A DNA stretch of 64,000 nucleotides from Methanobacterium sp. (GTDB lineage Archaea > Methanobacteriota > Methanobacteria > Methanobacteriales > Methanobacteriaceae), in contig PLXT01000052.1 in assembly GCA_003151535.1 (NCBI GenBank), positions 30,943 through 94,942 on the forward strand, written 5' to 3'. Positions 8,844 to 17,723 of this stretch are shown in pieces; position 1 is the stretch's first letter, and each line of letters opens with the position of its first letter. The notes beneath the pieces are model-generated. The model saw only the letters and a list, made by a program, of their open reading frames with translations. It was not told where the DNA came from and did no database searches. The position numbers were made by a program, and so were the translations under genes.

Positions 8844-10392
8844 TTTTTTATTGGTACGCAATTAGGTACTTCTATGCCATTTTTAGTCTTCATCCCATTT
8901 TGCTTATAACCAGTCTTGCATGATTTTGGTTCTAACATATCGTTAGAACCCTTTTGAAACATATTATTTTTTTTGGGGTTATCTAACATAAAATTTTCAT
9001 CAACATCAATTAATTTACTCGATGACGGTGGGATTTCGATACCCATTTTTTTAAGCTCACCAAAAACGTTAATTAAATTTTCTTCATCCATTTCTTTTAA
9101 GCCTTCTAAAAAATTTTCCCTATTTTTATAATCATTATTATAGGCTATCATTTTTGTAATAATATGTTTAATTTTATCGTCACCATTATCATACAATGCA
9201 ATCAATCTCTCAGCATTTATATTATCTAAAGCCATTTCAGTTAATATTTGTTCATCTGTTGGGGCTGGACTAGGTGCTGGTTCTACGGGAGCTGGATTAG
9301 CTGCAGGGTCTTGTGGCTCTGGGGCACTAGCGTCTTGATCACCTTCTTCACCAGCTTCTCCAGATGATTTTACTTTTTTAATGATATCCTGTTGATCGTT
9401 AGGTTGCATTTGAGAGGTATGAGTTGCCGATAATACAGAATTGATTGCAAATTTTTCTAATTTGAAATCAGGTTGGCCTTGTGCATCACTGTATTTTCTT
9501 AACGATTGTCCTAGCTTACCACTTAATTGTTCAATAAATTTTTTTGGGTCGGTATCTTCATCCGCTTCGACACCAGCATTAAATGGTTCTTTATCGAAAG
9601 GTTTATTATCAGGTGTAGCTTGAGCTGTATCGTCAACACCAAAATCAAGAGCTGATGGTTCTGAAGCAGGTTGTGGCGCAGGTTGTGAATTGTTAGTAGC
9701 TGGAGCAGCAGAATTACCACCCAGCTTTAACTTATATTTCCCTTCACTTATTTTATCGAATAGACTTTTTTTTTATTCTCAGGAGCAAACGTTTCGATAA
9801 TGTCATCCATAACATTTAATGATTTTGCAATGGATAATTTGTTCTTTAATAATTTTTTGGCTGGGTTCTTACCTTCTAACATGTCATGAACAGCTTGTTG
9901 AACTTCATCCAATTCTGGTTCATCATTAGTTTCTTCAGCATCATCACCATCCACGTTACCTTCCAGATTACCTTCATTGGTAAATCCACTACCTTCACTA
10001 TTGAATCCTGCGACATCTTCTTTTAAAAGATTATCGGTTTGTAGAACATTTATTTCTCCACTAAGACCATAAGCTTCATACAAACTATTAAATTTAAGAC
10101 TTAATTGTTTTGTAGCTTTAGCATATGAAGGATATACGAATTCTTTTTTATTTTTTAATCCACCTATGTATGAAAAATCTTCAGCAACAAGATCTTTTTT
10201 CTTATCTGAAGTTTTAATGTAATATTCATGGTTTTCTCTTACGATACCATAAATCTTGCCATCAGGTCCAAGCTTTGTTAGTTCAACAACACTTGTCTTT
10301 TTATTTTCAACTATGGTTTTAATGCCCATAAGTTCTCTCATGCGCTCTGTTATTTCGCATCCCTTAAGGCCAACTGGATTTATTCTATTCAT
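8840..10392 (-). CDS. Probable structural protein encoded in two frames joined at an A9 run (frameshift)
   Basis: Frame 1 (10392 to 9748, 214 aa) contains IYGIVRENHEYYIKTSDKKK and DFSYIGGLKNKKEF and ends just after nine consecutive A (minus strand; T run at 9766-9774). Frame 2 is open from that run down to 8840 for about 309 codons, reading KSLFDKISEGKYKLKLGGN, an Ala/Pro/Gln-rich linker, then a tail with SCKTGYKQNGMKTKNGIEVP; it has a stop directly upstream and no ATG before 9409. A -1 slip on the A run joins them into one product of about 515 aa. This could be programmed slippage, a real mutation or a homopolymer sequencing error. A late-type ATATTTAT lies at 10407-10414. Confidence 0.72.
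9748..9775 (-). other. Candidate -1 frameshift site (A9 slippery run)
   Basis: The minus strand reads AAT followed by A9 then GTC. In frame 1 it gives KKKVYSIK-stop; re-reading one A gives KSLFDKISEGK, in frame with over 300 further codons. An A-only run of this length fits slippery heptamers such as A AAA AAG. Confidence 0.6.
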
Positions 10393-10432
10393 AAATTATA
10401 TTTTATATAAATATCGATTTTTTTTATTAAAG

Positions 10433-10684
10433 TTAATAAACTGTAGGGCTACCCGTTCTATTATCAATGTTTTCGCCTAATAAGTAACAATTTGTGGTAC
10501 CTGTACTAGCGCTTATATTAGCTATTTTGATTTTAATTGAAGAACCACCGCCTAAAGTTAGGCTCACACCATTTAGTGTAAGAGTTGATGTCACCCCGCA
10601 ATAAATTTCAGTATAACTATGTGCAGTGAAATTCGCGTTTTGTACTGGTACAATAAGCGAATGTATATCATTCATTAATGGCAT
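10433..10684 (-). CDS. Small beta-rich protein, possible virion decoration protein
   Basis: 83 residues from MPLMNDIHSLIVPVQ. The sequence is rich in Ser, Thr, Gly and Val (TLNGVSLTLGGGSSIKIKI) and looks like a small beta sandwich. The start at 10684 is preferred to 10726 because ATATTTAT sits at 10697-10704 and the longer start lies inside the terminator of the preceding gene. Function unknown. Confidence 0.66.
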   Translation of the reverse strand: MPLMNDIHSLIVPVQNANFTAHSYTEIYCGVTSTLTLNGVSLTLGGGSSIKIKIANISASTGTTNCYLLGENIDNRTGSPTVY

Positions 10685-10712
10685 AAGCTTTTTATTATAA
10701 ATATTGCATAAA

Positions 10713-10742
10713 AATAAAAAAAGCATCTAAAAGATGCTTTCT
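10713..10742 (-). terminator. Terminator after the 10769-11512 gene
   Basis: Minus strand: AAGCATC stem, short loop, GATGCTT then a long T run. Confidence 0.82.
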
Positions 10743-10768
10743 TTAAAATAAACAGTATTTCTAAAGGC

Positions 10769-11512
10769 TTAATCAACAACATATTTAATCCCGTCAACAA
10801 CTAACCACTTAATTTCGTTAATGTTAACCTTCCTAATGTTCGATCCCTTCCCATCGTCTGGGAGATCCATATCAATTACATCATAGAATCCATTAGTAGA
10901 ACTGAATTGTACTTTATAACCTCTTAAAACTCTTTCATCACCCTTTTCAACAGATAGTATAGGGGTTTCTTGGATTTGCTTAAAGGCTTCTTCTAACGTA
11001 ACCTTACCGCTGCTGATATTAACCAAAGCATCTTGGATTTGCTTATCCTTTAACGCGTTAAAGGCTTTCTTAGTCAATTCCTTACCTTTTTTATCGAAAC
11101 ACACAGAATATACCTTAGTTGTGTGAATGTCAGCCCAAAGGTTCCTAATGCCCTTTAGCTTGATATCGCCTTCCCTAATCGTGGTATCGGCCTCCAATTG
11201 ACTCTTCTTCTTAGCATCATCAATCTGTTTCTGCGTCCAAAACTTATCTTCACGACCAACGGTAATTTCTTCACTATATTGATCGGCAGTTGTTAATAAC
11301 TCAGACACATATTTGCTATCCAAATTAATAACTTTATTGGATTCCAGATGCTTAAACTGGTAAGTAGAAATTGGGTTATTCTGGTTGTCCAAACCAACAT
11401 TCTTAGAGCCCATGAAAACGTAATGGCTTTCTTCGCTGAAAACGTCGCCAACTTCAATTTCAGTAATTTTTACGAGATTTTTTTGTGTTTGTACTTGTGT
11501 TTGTGTGTTCAT
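10769..11512 (-). CDS. Unknown phage protein paired with a VWA protein
   Basis: 247 residues, hydrophilic, starting MNTQTQVQTQKNLVKITEIEVGDVFSEE; the C-terminal part (GYKVQFSSTNGFYDVIDMDLP, IKWLVVDGIKYVVD) looks beta-rich. It begins 10 nt downstream of the VWA gene, so the two are probably one operon and may act together. No enzyme motif seen. Confidence 0.65.
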   Translation of the reverse strand: MNTQTQVQTQKNLVKITEIEVGDVFSEESHYVFMGSKNVGLDNQNNPISTYQFKHLESNKVINLDSKYVSELLTTADQYSEEITVGREDKFWTQKQIDDAKKKSQLEADTTIREGDIKLKGIRNLWADIHTTKVYSVCFDKKGKELTKKAFNALKDKQIQDALVNISSGKVTLEEAFKQIQETPILSVEKGDERVLRGYKVQFSSTNGFYDVIDMDLPDDGKGSNIRKVNINEIKWLVVDGIKYVVD

Positions 11513-11522
11513 ATTTGTGTTT

Positions 11523-12248
11523 TTAAATTTTTTCTTCTTCGACCGTCTTAGTGTAAAAATCTTTAGTTACTTCTTCGCCTCTAGAAACAGACTTAGAAAA
11601 TGCTACTCTAGCACTTCTTGTTCTGCCATAAGACATCTTAATGCTATTAGCAGTATTAGCATGTACCAAAGTATTTGACGCCGACAAATTGAGAGTATTA
11701 ATAGCATAATTAACTTCACTATTTGTACCCATGAATGTAACCGTAAATCCTTGTGTTTCTAAATTTTTAATTAACTCGCCTAGCAATGTTTGTCCTTTAG
11801 TACCAGAAAACTTACCTCTTGAACTGTTTTCGCCACCATCGGTGAAAACATTAACTAGAACTTTGTCTGTTTCAGAAAATCTACTATTTCTTTCACTAAA
11901 GATATATTCTAATGTTTCTCCAACAGCTTGATTTAATGGTGTATAACCACCACAACCCATACCAGAATATTTTTCTGGTATAGTACTAGTCAAATCCAAC
12001 AATCTCATAATACGAGACCCTTCAAATTCAATAACTGTTACAGTATTTTCAGTGTCGGCATCCTTTTTAATATCACTTAGAACTTCGTTAACACCTTCGA
12101 TTGCATTAACGTATTTAGGACCATCCATACTGCCAGATGCATCCACAATAAAGACATTGTGAATTCTGGACTTTTTATTATTTGTTTTAACGTTGACCGT
12201 GATGGTGTCAACTAATTGGGGATTGCGCTTTGCGCCTTTAACTCTCAT
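11523..12248 (-). CDS. von Willebrand factor A (VWA) domain protein
   Basis: 241 residues. A complete metal-ion-dependent adhesion site is visible: DASGS (36-40), the Thr of GGYTPLNQA, and the Asp of VNVFTDGGENSS. These place it in the VWA fold, which binds protein ligands through a divalent cation. VWA proteins in phages and bacteria often work with MoxR-type ATPases, but none is adjacent; the partner here may be the 10769-11512 product. No signal peptide, so cytoplasmic. Confidence 0.85.
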   Translation of the reverse strand: MRVKGAKRNPQLVDTITVNVKTNNKKSRIHNVFIVDASGSMDGPKYVNAIEGVNEVLSDIKKDADTENTVTVIEFEGSRIMRLLDLTSTIPEKYSGMGCGGYTPLNQAVGETLEYIFSERNSRFSETDKVLVNVFTDGGENSSRGKFSGTKGQTLLGELIKNLETQGFTVTFMGTNSEVNYAINTLNLSASNTLVHANTANSIKMSYGRTRSARVAFSKSVSRGEEVTKDFYTKTVEEEKI

Positions 12249-12327
12249 TTTTTAGAATATTTAATAGAAAAACTTATTTGTTTGTTTTATTAAATATACA
12301 TAATTTATATAAAAAAGTCAAGTCGAT

Positions 12328-13083
12328 TTATAAATAAAAAACACTGAATTTACTATCAGAATCCAACAAAATGGCTGTACGATTTTCAACAAAATCACCG
12401 CTATTAAGATAATGAGCATTATCAATTATACGATCTGCTGGTTGGTGAATATGACCACATATTACACCGTAACAATTATTTTTTTGAGCTAGCTTTATTG
12501 CGTTGATCTCAAAATCGTTTATGTAGTTAGTAGCTGACTTAACTCCAGCTTTAATATCCTTAGATATGGATTTATAAGGTAATCCTCTCCAGCCTCTGTA
12601 TTTATTATACCAACGGTTAATCCACAACGCAAAATCATAACCCACACTGCCAATTTTTGCTAACCATTTGTATTTGGTTATGAATACATCTATAATATCA
12701 CCATGAAATATATAATAATTTTTATTAATATATTCGTCATTGGAAACCAACTGACGGGTTTCCAGTATGTAATCCTCACGAATTTCAATATTACCAAAAT
12801 TTAATCCTACAAATTCTCTTATGAACTCATCATGATTGCCACGAACCCAAATGATTTGTGTTTTTTTTGAATACCTAATGAGCTTAACTAAAACCTTAAT
12901 GTGATGTTTTTTTAATTTAGCACCTCTTTTAATTGCCCAACCATCTACAATATCGCCATTCAGAATTAATATATCTGTTGGGTGGGACTCTAAAAATTGT
13001 AGGAATTCTTTAGCCTTTGAATCTTTAGTGCCCAAATGTAAATCAGATACGATTATTGCTTTGTATTGTTTTATTGTTTCCAA
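12328..13083 (-). CDS. Calcineurin-like metallophosphoesterase, LpxH-like
   Basis: 251 residues with the full set of dimetal phosphoesterase motifs: VSDLHLG, LNGDIVDGW, VRGNHDEF, FHGDIIDV and CGHIHQPA. Spacing and the insert WLAKIGSVGYDFALWINRWYN resemble the UDP-2,3-diacylglucosamine hydrolase (LpxH) group. In a phage it could alter lipid A synthesis or hydrolyse another phosphodiester; the substrate is not determined by the sequence. The next upstream gene is a GT2 glycosyltransferase, so a surface-modification role is plausible. Confidence 0.85.
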   Translation of the reverse strand: METIKQYKAIIVSDLHLGTKDSKAKEFLQFLESHPTDILILNGDIVDGWAIKRGAKLKKHHIKVLVKLIRYSKKTQIIWVRGNHDEFIREFVGLNFGNIEIREDYILETRQLVSNDEYINKNYYIFHGDIIDVFITKYKWLAKIGSVGYDFALWINRWYNKYRGWRGLPYKSISKDIKAGVKSATNYINDFEINAIKLAQKNNCYGVICGHIHQPADRIIDNAHYLNSGDFVENRTAILLDSDSKFSVFYL

Positions 13084-13127
13084 TAGTTATTTGTTTATTT
13101 TCATAGTATATTCATTTAACATAAATA

Positions 13128-13826
13128 TTATACCCAATACCCTTGATCATTTTTAAACCAATCTTTATTATTTCTATTCCACCAACTTAAAATCATTATC
13201 TTAATCATATACCCCAAACCCTTATTCTTAAATCTTCTAGGTGAAGTATACACATGATCGCTAACGACTTTAAATTTTTTACTCTGTATTTGCATACTAA
13301 GACGATAGTCCTCGGCAATTTTATCTTCTTCATTAAATCCTCCCAATTTATTAAATGTTTGTGTCTTAAATAACATAACTCCTCCCAAAGCAAATGGACG
13401 GCTTACTGCTGTTACCTTTTGTATTATATCAAATATTCGATAAACGTAATCGTATTCGCCACCAATTGTTTTAAATTTGCATGTAATCAGATCGTAATCA
13501 TTTTTTATTGCTGTGGCTAAACAATCCTTTATAAAAGATTCTTTTAAAATGAAAATATCGGCATCCAAGAATAAAATATAAGGTGTCTTAACCAATTTAG
13601 CACCGTTATTACGAGCCGTACTGGGTAAACCACCTTTTATTATTTTAATGGGTTTATTTGATTGCTCTACAAAATCATACAATAATTTAAAAGATACCTT
13701 GTCATCACTTGAATCGGCAATTATAATTTGACAGTTCAAATTCTGTTTAAAAATTAGCTTCAAAACATTTATAATGTTTTGTTTTTCATTCTTACAAGGT
13801 ATTACTATTGTTATGACCTTATTCAT
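13128..13826 (-). CDS. Family 2 glycosyltransferase
   Basis: 232 residues with a GT-A fold start (TIVIPCKNEKQNI), a donor-site region LPSTARNNGAKLVKTPYILF, the metal-binding LDADIF (DxD), and the acceptor-loop motif EDYRLSMQI. The C-terminus (YMIKIMILSWWNR) may be membrane-proximal. Its stop is 45 nt from the LpxH-like start and it begins 2 nt after the papain-like protease gene, suggesting a shared transcript. Likely transfers sugar to a cell-surface or virion acceptor. Confidence 0.85.
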   Translation of the reverse strand: MNKVITIVIPCKNEKQNIINVLKLIFKQNLNCQIIIADSSDDKVSFKLLYDFVEQSNKPIKIIKGGLPSTARNNGAKLVKTPYILFLDADIFILKESFIKDCLATAIKNDYDLITCKFKTIGGEYDYVYRIFDIIQKVTAVSRPFALGGVMLFKTQTFNKLGGFNEEDKIAEDYRLSMQIQSKKFKVVSDHVYTSPRRFKNKGLGYMIKIMILSWWNRNNKDWFKNDQGYWV

Positions 13827-13827
13827 A

Positions 13828-15771
13828 TTAGTTAATCAAAGATATTGTCCAAAAATCACTCGCCAAATCAGAACTACATAGGTAAGTAGCTGGTATTTTA
13901 AAATAACCACCTATTCCCCAAACACTACCCCAAGAATTACGCATTAAAAATGTGTCATCATCCATATCATAACCTACAATGGCAATGGCATGTCCACCTT
14001 CCATACTTTCGGTAGCAGCTGGCATTGGTACAATACCTGTAGATGCAACTTGTTGTGACATAAAACTTTCATACACACTTATACCACAACTAATAGGGAA
14101 ACCTTGCAATAAAGCGTTAACCAACAATTGTTTGTTAGTGTTATTTAAAGTTTTATATTGCAGTGCTTCAAATTGTTTGGCAGAATCAATTGCAATTTGA
14201 GGAGGTTGAACAGTGAATTGTGTGATATCATAAGGCCATAGATCTTCAGAAGGAGCACCATTATTTGCTATTACCTTAATACCATCACGTATTGCGGCAC
14301 CAGCATCTGAATTAACAGTTCCTTCCATTAGTCTCTCGAAGTAATAAATAAAAAGTCTAGAAGGTTGAAAAGCCGTAGCCCCAACTTTCAAATGCTTATT
14401 TAAAAGGTCGAAATGTACTAAAAATACTAAAGAATTGGCCGTACAATTATGTACAAATACACCAGATTCTAAAGCAAAATTATGATAACCTTCAACTGTT
14501 AAGCAATAGACATCAATTTTCTTTTCCAGCCTTTCTACACTTACAATTTTATGGTTATAGCTTATCGCAGATTCTTCAAGTTCTTCAATAGAATTGAAAA
14601 ATTTGGTTATTGTTGTAAACTTATAAAAGTTATGTAAACCACTGTTTTCTTTCTTCTCCAACCAATTTTCTTCATTAATTTCTTTATTTTCGTTTATTAA
14701 TTCTTTCGCCCATTTAATCAACATGTGTTTTGTAGTATTAGTCCCTAATTTTGCTTTACCCATGTTAACATATTTCTCTCTACTTGTTTCATTAGTCAAT
14801 ATAAGATTCATTCTTTTTTTAGAATCAATTCTTTGCTTTTCTTTTACAGTTGGGTTACTTAAGGTATTTTTTAATGTTATTACCGCTTTTTCTCTACTTT
14901 CTTTTGTATGTCCCTCAAGTAAGCTATTTTTAATTTGTTCTAATTTTTTAGGGTCTTTTTTAGCCATTTCCCAAGCAAGCTTTCCAGCTTTAGAACATAT
15001 TTCTAAATTCCAATTTGGATTTTCATTATATCGTTTTTGCATTATTATTCTTGAATGTTCTCTTTGAGCTGGAGTTCCATTCCAACTATTCTTATGGAAA
15101 ACTGCGTGTTCGTTCTCACCCATCCATTCTAAATTATCTGGAGCATTATTAAACTTATTGAAATCTCTATGGTGAGTAATTAAAAATCTATCCTCTTTAT
15201 CTTCAATTCTTTTAACAACAATTTTTTTATATTCTGAATTCTCAGTGTTATTAATTGTGGTATGAACATTTTTCCATTTATTCAGGAAATTATCAAAATG
15301 CTGTTCATACCCAAGTGGACCAATTTTCAAATAATTTGGCATTAATGATTCGTCTGGGGTTATATCTATAACCTTTTTAAATGTGCCATCCCTCATCATA
15401 AATTCATGATCAGGGGTGCAAATTATTTTATCGCCGTTGTCCAATATTACTTCAACAACTTCTTTGTTTCTACCAGTTAAATTAGCTTTAGCTTTACCAG
15501 CTCTTAATGAACCGTTTTCATCACATGAGTATACGTAAAATTCTCCACCATTTTCGTATAATTCCTTTAAAGATTTTGTAGTACCGTTTAGTAGTTTTAT
15601 TCTAGTTTCCCCAGCAAAACAAGAGCCCAAGCTGCCTTGGTCGTAAGGAGTTGGGAGGATATACTTATCTGATAACTTAACAGATTGTATGGGCTGTAAT
15701 AGCTCTAGAGTGAACTTGTGATCTCTAAAGTCTGGTTTTTGTGGAACCCATCCGAATTTTCTTTGTATCAT
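13828..15771 (-). CDS. Papain-like cysteine protease (C1A) interrupted by an HNH-containing intein at its catalytic cysteine
   Basis: The spliced product would be about 255 aa. N-extein: PYDQGSLGS, the typical papain oxyanion-hole segment. C-extein: CTANSLVF, where this Cys is both the catalytic residue and the intein +1 residue. The catalytic His (EGGHAIAIVGYD) and Asn (LMRNSWG) follow in order. The intein occupies residues 51-442. No signal peptide or obvious pro-domain. In this gene region a role in virion protein maturation, or as an injected or host-targeting protease, is possible. ATATTTAT at 15789-15796 marks the promoter region. Confidence 0.92.
   Translation of the reverse strand: MIQRKFGWVPQKPDFRDHKFTLELLQPIQSVKLSDKYILPTPYDQGSLGSCFAGETRIKLLNGTTKSLKELYENGGEFYVYSCDENGSLRAGKAKANLTGRNKEVVEVILDNGDKIICTPDHEFMMRDGTFKKVIDITPDESLMPNYLKIGPLGYEQHFDNFLNKWKNVHTTINNTENSEYKKIVVKRIEDKEDRFLITHHRDFNKFNNAPDNLEWMGENEHAVFHKNSWNGTPAQREHSRIIMQKRYNENPNWNLEICSKAGKLAWEMAKKDPKKLEQIKNSLLEGHTKESREKAVITLKNTLSNPTVKEKQRIDSKKRMNLILTNETSREKYVNMGKAKLGTNTTKHMLIKWAKELINENKEINEENWLEKKENSGLHNFYKFTTITKFFNSIEELEESAISYNHKIVSVERLEKKIDVYCLTVEGYHNFALESGVFVHNCTANSLVFLVHFDLLNKHLKVGATAFQPSRLFIYYFERLMEGTVNSDAGAAIRDGIKVIANNGAPSEDLWPYDITQFTVQPPQIAIDSAKQFEALQYKTLNNTNKQLLVNALLQGFPISCGISVYESFMSQQVASTGIVPMPAATESMEGGHAIAIVGYDMDDDTFLMRNSWGSVWGIGGYFKIPATYLCSSDLASDFWTISLIN
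14446..15621 (-). other. HNH-type intein (392 aa) in the papain-like protease gene
   Basis: It starts Cys51 (CFAGETRIKLLNGTTKSL), has block B CTPDHEFMMRDG, an endonuclease region with HHRDFNKFNNAPDNLEWM (HNH/NUMOD-like) and Lys/Arg-rich helices, block F VYCLTVEGYHNFAL and ends VFVHN before Cys+1. Termini are canonical for class 1 splicing. The codons for Cys51 (15619-15621) and Asn442 (14446-14448) were checked. Confidence 0.92.
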
Positions 15772-15890
15772 AATTTATTGGTTTAATAATAAATATTTGA
15801 TACAAAGAATAAAATGGGGTTAATAAATTAATTAATATAGGCAGGATTGGGCTTTGCTTAATTTTAGCCGTATAAACGGGTGTTCGCAAT

Positions 15891-16163
15891 TTACAGCTGT
15901 AATAATTTTTTAGTTAATATTCTCTCAAAAACTTTGTTGATACTGTAACTACCTATTGTAGGGTCGTGTAATAGGTCTTTATCACATTTTCCACATATAT
16001 CATCTGACGCTAAATAAGCGATTATAGATTTATAGCTAACAGTCTTAGTTGAGTTACCATATATACTAGCCTCATAGCTAATGTCTATTTCTTTGAGTAT
16101 ATAATCATGATCGGTTAAAAATATTATAACTTCTTCCTCTGAAAAAACTAACTTTACTTCCAT
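15891..16163 (-). CDS. Unknown 90-aa protein
   Basis: Begins MEVKLVFSEEEVIIFLTDHDY; contains CGKCDKDLLHDPT, a single CxxC that could bind metal but lacks a second pair. It starts right after a 33-residue ORF (16165-16266), which follows thyA, so all three are probably co-transcribed. Function not recognised. Confidence 0.65.
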   Translation of the reverse strand: MEVKLVFSEEEVIIFLTDHDYILKEIDISYEASIYGNSTKTVSYKSIIAYLASDDICGKCDKDLLHDPTIGSYSINKVFERILTKKLLQL

Positions 16164-16164
16164 T

Positions 16165-16266
16165 TTAATTATTTATAGTTGCTAAAGCAATACACTCATC
16201 ATCTGTTTTATTATACCAAAAGCCTAAGTGTTTTAATAATTCGTCGCCACTAATTGATATATTCAT
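16165..16266 (-). CDS. Very small ORF (33 aa) between thyA and the 90-aa gene
   Basis: Translated by me as MNISISGDELLKHLGFWYNK and onward to TINN. It starts 2 nt past the thyA stop and ends one base before the next ATG, which fits a genuine coupled micro-gene, though a protein this short cannot be verified from sequence alone. Confidence 0.5.
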   Translation of the reverse strand: MNISISGDELLKHLGFWYNKTDDECIALATINN

Positions 16267-16268
16267 AA

Positions 16269-17405
16269 TTAATTGCTTAAAGCGGCCTTAATTGCGGGAT
16301 GTGATTTATAATTTTTCAGCTCAAAATTATAGTGAGTGTAATCACCGATATCCCATGGCTTTAGTGGTGCATCAAGAAGTTCTTTAATAATTAAATTAGG
16401 TGACTCATACGGTGTTCTAGTAATTTGTTCTTTAGCCTGCTCAATATGATTTAGATATAAATGAGTATCACCCAGATTGCCAATTAGATCTTCTGAAATC
16501 ATGTTGACCTCTTTAGCTATGATCTCCAATAGTAGACCATAAGACGCGATATTGTAGGGAATTCCTAATAAAGTATCGCAACTACGCTGGGTCCAACAAA
16601 GAGATATTGCTCTTTTGGGTAAATTGGGGTGATGAAATTTTAGCCAATCTTCCGCAATTTCTATAGTATGACCATCCCACTCAAAGCCTTTATCGTCTGA
16701 AGGAACTCTATCATCAAATGGAGCGAAATTAGCCAGCTTACATCTTTCATCTAAAGTAAGTTCCCTAGTATAACATTGGAAACTATAATGGCAAGGAGGG
16801 AGAACTGCAAGATGAATATCCGATGGATTCCAAGCTGTAACTATAAGACGACGTGAATCTGGATTGTTTTTTAGATCATTGATTAAATTCTTAATCTGAT
16901 CAATACCTTCTCTAAAATCATTATGGTCAGAATATTTATTTCCTTCTTCACCAAATCTCCGCCATTGCTTACCATATATCGGTCCTAACTCACCCCATCT
17001 TCCTACAAACTCATTATCAGTTTCAACCTTGTTAATAAATTCTTCTTTGGTATACATGCTAAGAGTATTATCGCCGTTATTTCTCATCCATTTATCCCAT
17101 TTAGAATCATTAGCTGATGTGAATTTAATATAATTTTTATAAGCATCACCTGTCCATATGTGACAACCGTTATCTACAAGATATTTAATATTAGTATCCC
17201 CACGTAAAAACCACAATAATTCTGTTACTATTTGTTTCCAAGCTATTTTTTTTGTCGTAAGAAGAGGAAAGCCTTCGCTCATCTTGTGTCTTATTTGACG
17301 ACCGAATACGCTTATAGTTCCTGTCCCAGTACGATCAGCTTTTTTAATACCGTTATCTAGTATATCTTTTAATAGATTTTGATATTGTAGGTCTATATTA
17401 TTCAT
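16269..17405 (-). CDS. thyA: Thymidylate synthase ThyA
   Basis: 378 residues. All key motifs are present: ADRTGTGTISVFGRQIRH (dUMP phosphate Arg), TELLWFLRGDTN, the catalytic Cys205 in LPPCHYSFQCY, RRLIVTAWNP, QRSCDTLLGIPYNIASYG and the C-terminal DYTHYNFE region. It makes dTMP from dUMP with methylene-tetrahydrofolate, feeding AT-rich phage DNA synthesis. It is longer than the usual 264-320 aa because of an extra segment of about 45 residues between CYTREL and the QRSCD motif (about 217-272). It overlaps the upstream small gene by 8 nt. Confidence 0.96.
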   Translation of the reverse strand: MNNIDLQYQNLLKDILDNGIKKADRTGTGTISVFGRQIRHKMSEGFPLLTTKKIAWKQIVTELLWFLRGDTNIKYLVDNGCHIWTGDAYKNYIKFTSANDSKWDKWMRNNGDNTLSMYTKEEFINKVETDNEFVGRWGELGPIYGKQWRRFGEEGNKYSDHNDFREGIDQIKNLINDLKNNPDSRRLIVTAWNPSDIHLAVLPPCHYSFQCYTRELTLDERCKLANFAPFDDRVPSDDKGFEWDGHTIEIAEDWLKFHHPNLPKRAISLCWTQRSCDTLLGIPYNIASYGLLLEIIAKEVNMISEDLIGNLGDTHLYLNHIEQAKEQITRTPYESPNLIIKELLDAPLKPWDIGDYTHYNFELKNYKSHPAIKAALSN

Positions 17406-17607
17406 GAGTTTTTATTCTTTTTTCCAGATTCTTACAGATTATTTCCACTAATGTGGAATGTTGTTTTGATTTTAAGAAACGACTCTTATCTTTATTCCCA
17501 CCAAAAAAATCGATTAGTGTATCTCTACTAATCGCGTACCAAAGACTATCATAATGATTATACCAAAATACGTAATCGTATAAATTTTCCTTGCCATTAT
17601 TTTCCAT
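17398..17607 (-). CDS. Unknown 69-aa protein upstream of thyA
   Basis: Aromatic-rich N-terminus (NLYDYVFWYNHYDSLWYAI) and a basic C-terminus. It overlaps the thyA start by 8 nt, so it is probably translationally coupled. No family recognised. Confidence 0.62.
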   Translation of the reverse strand: MENNGKENLYDYVFWYNHYDSLWYAISRDTLIDFFGGNKDKSRFLKSKQHSTLVEIICKNLEKRIKTHE

Positions 17608-17677
17608 AATATAATAATTTTAAAAATTGTGCTAACAAACTTACTATATAAATCTTATAACTACAAGTATATAAATA

Positions 17678-17704
17678 AAAAACCCCACAGTTGTGGGGTT
17701 TTAT
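17678..17704 (-). terminator. Terminator after the beta-helix gene
   Basis: Minus strand: AAACCCCAC, short loop, GTGGGGTTT and T run. Confidence 0.85.
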
Positions 17705-17723
17705 TTAAAATTTTAATCTTTAT

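Noticed and set aside
9523..9720. 65-codon Leu/His/Asn-rich minus-strand ORF
   Set aside because: It is an off-frame shadow of the second half of the frameshifted structural gene.
10433..10726. Longer 97-aa version starting MLFLFLCNIYNKK
   Set aside because: Its first codons lie in the terminator of the preceding gene and upstream of the promoter-like ATATTTAT; the 83-aa version is preferred.
12328..13083. Firm assignment as LpxH acting on lipid A
   Set aside because: All motifs are shared with other metallophosphoesterases and no other lipid A genes are nearby, so only LpxH-like is claimed.
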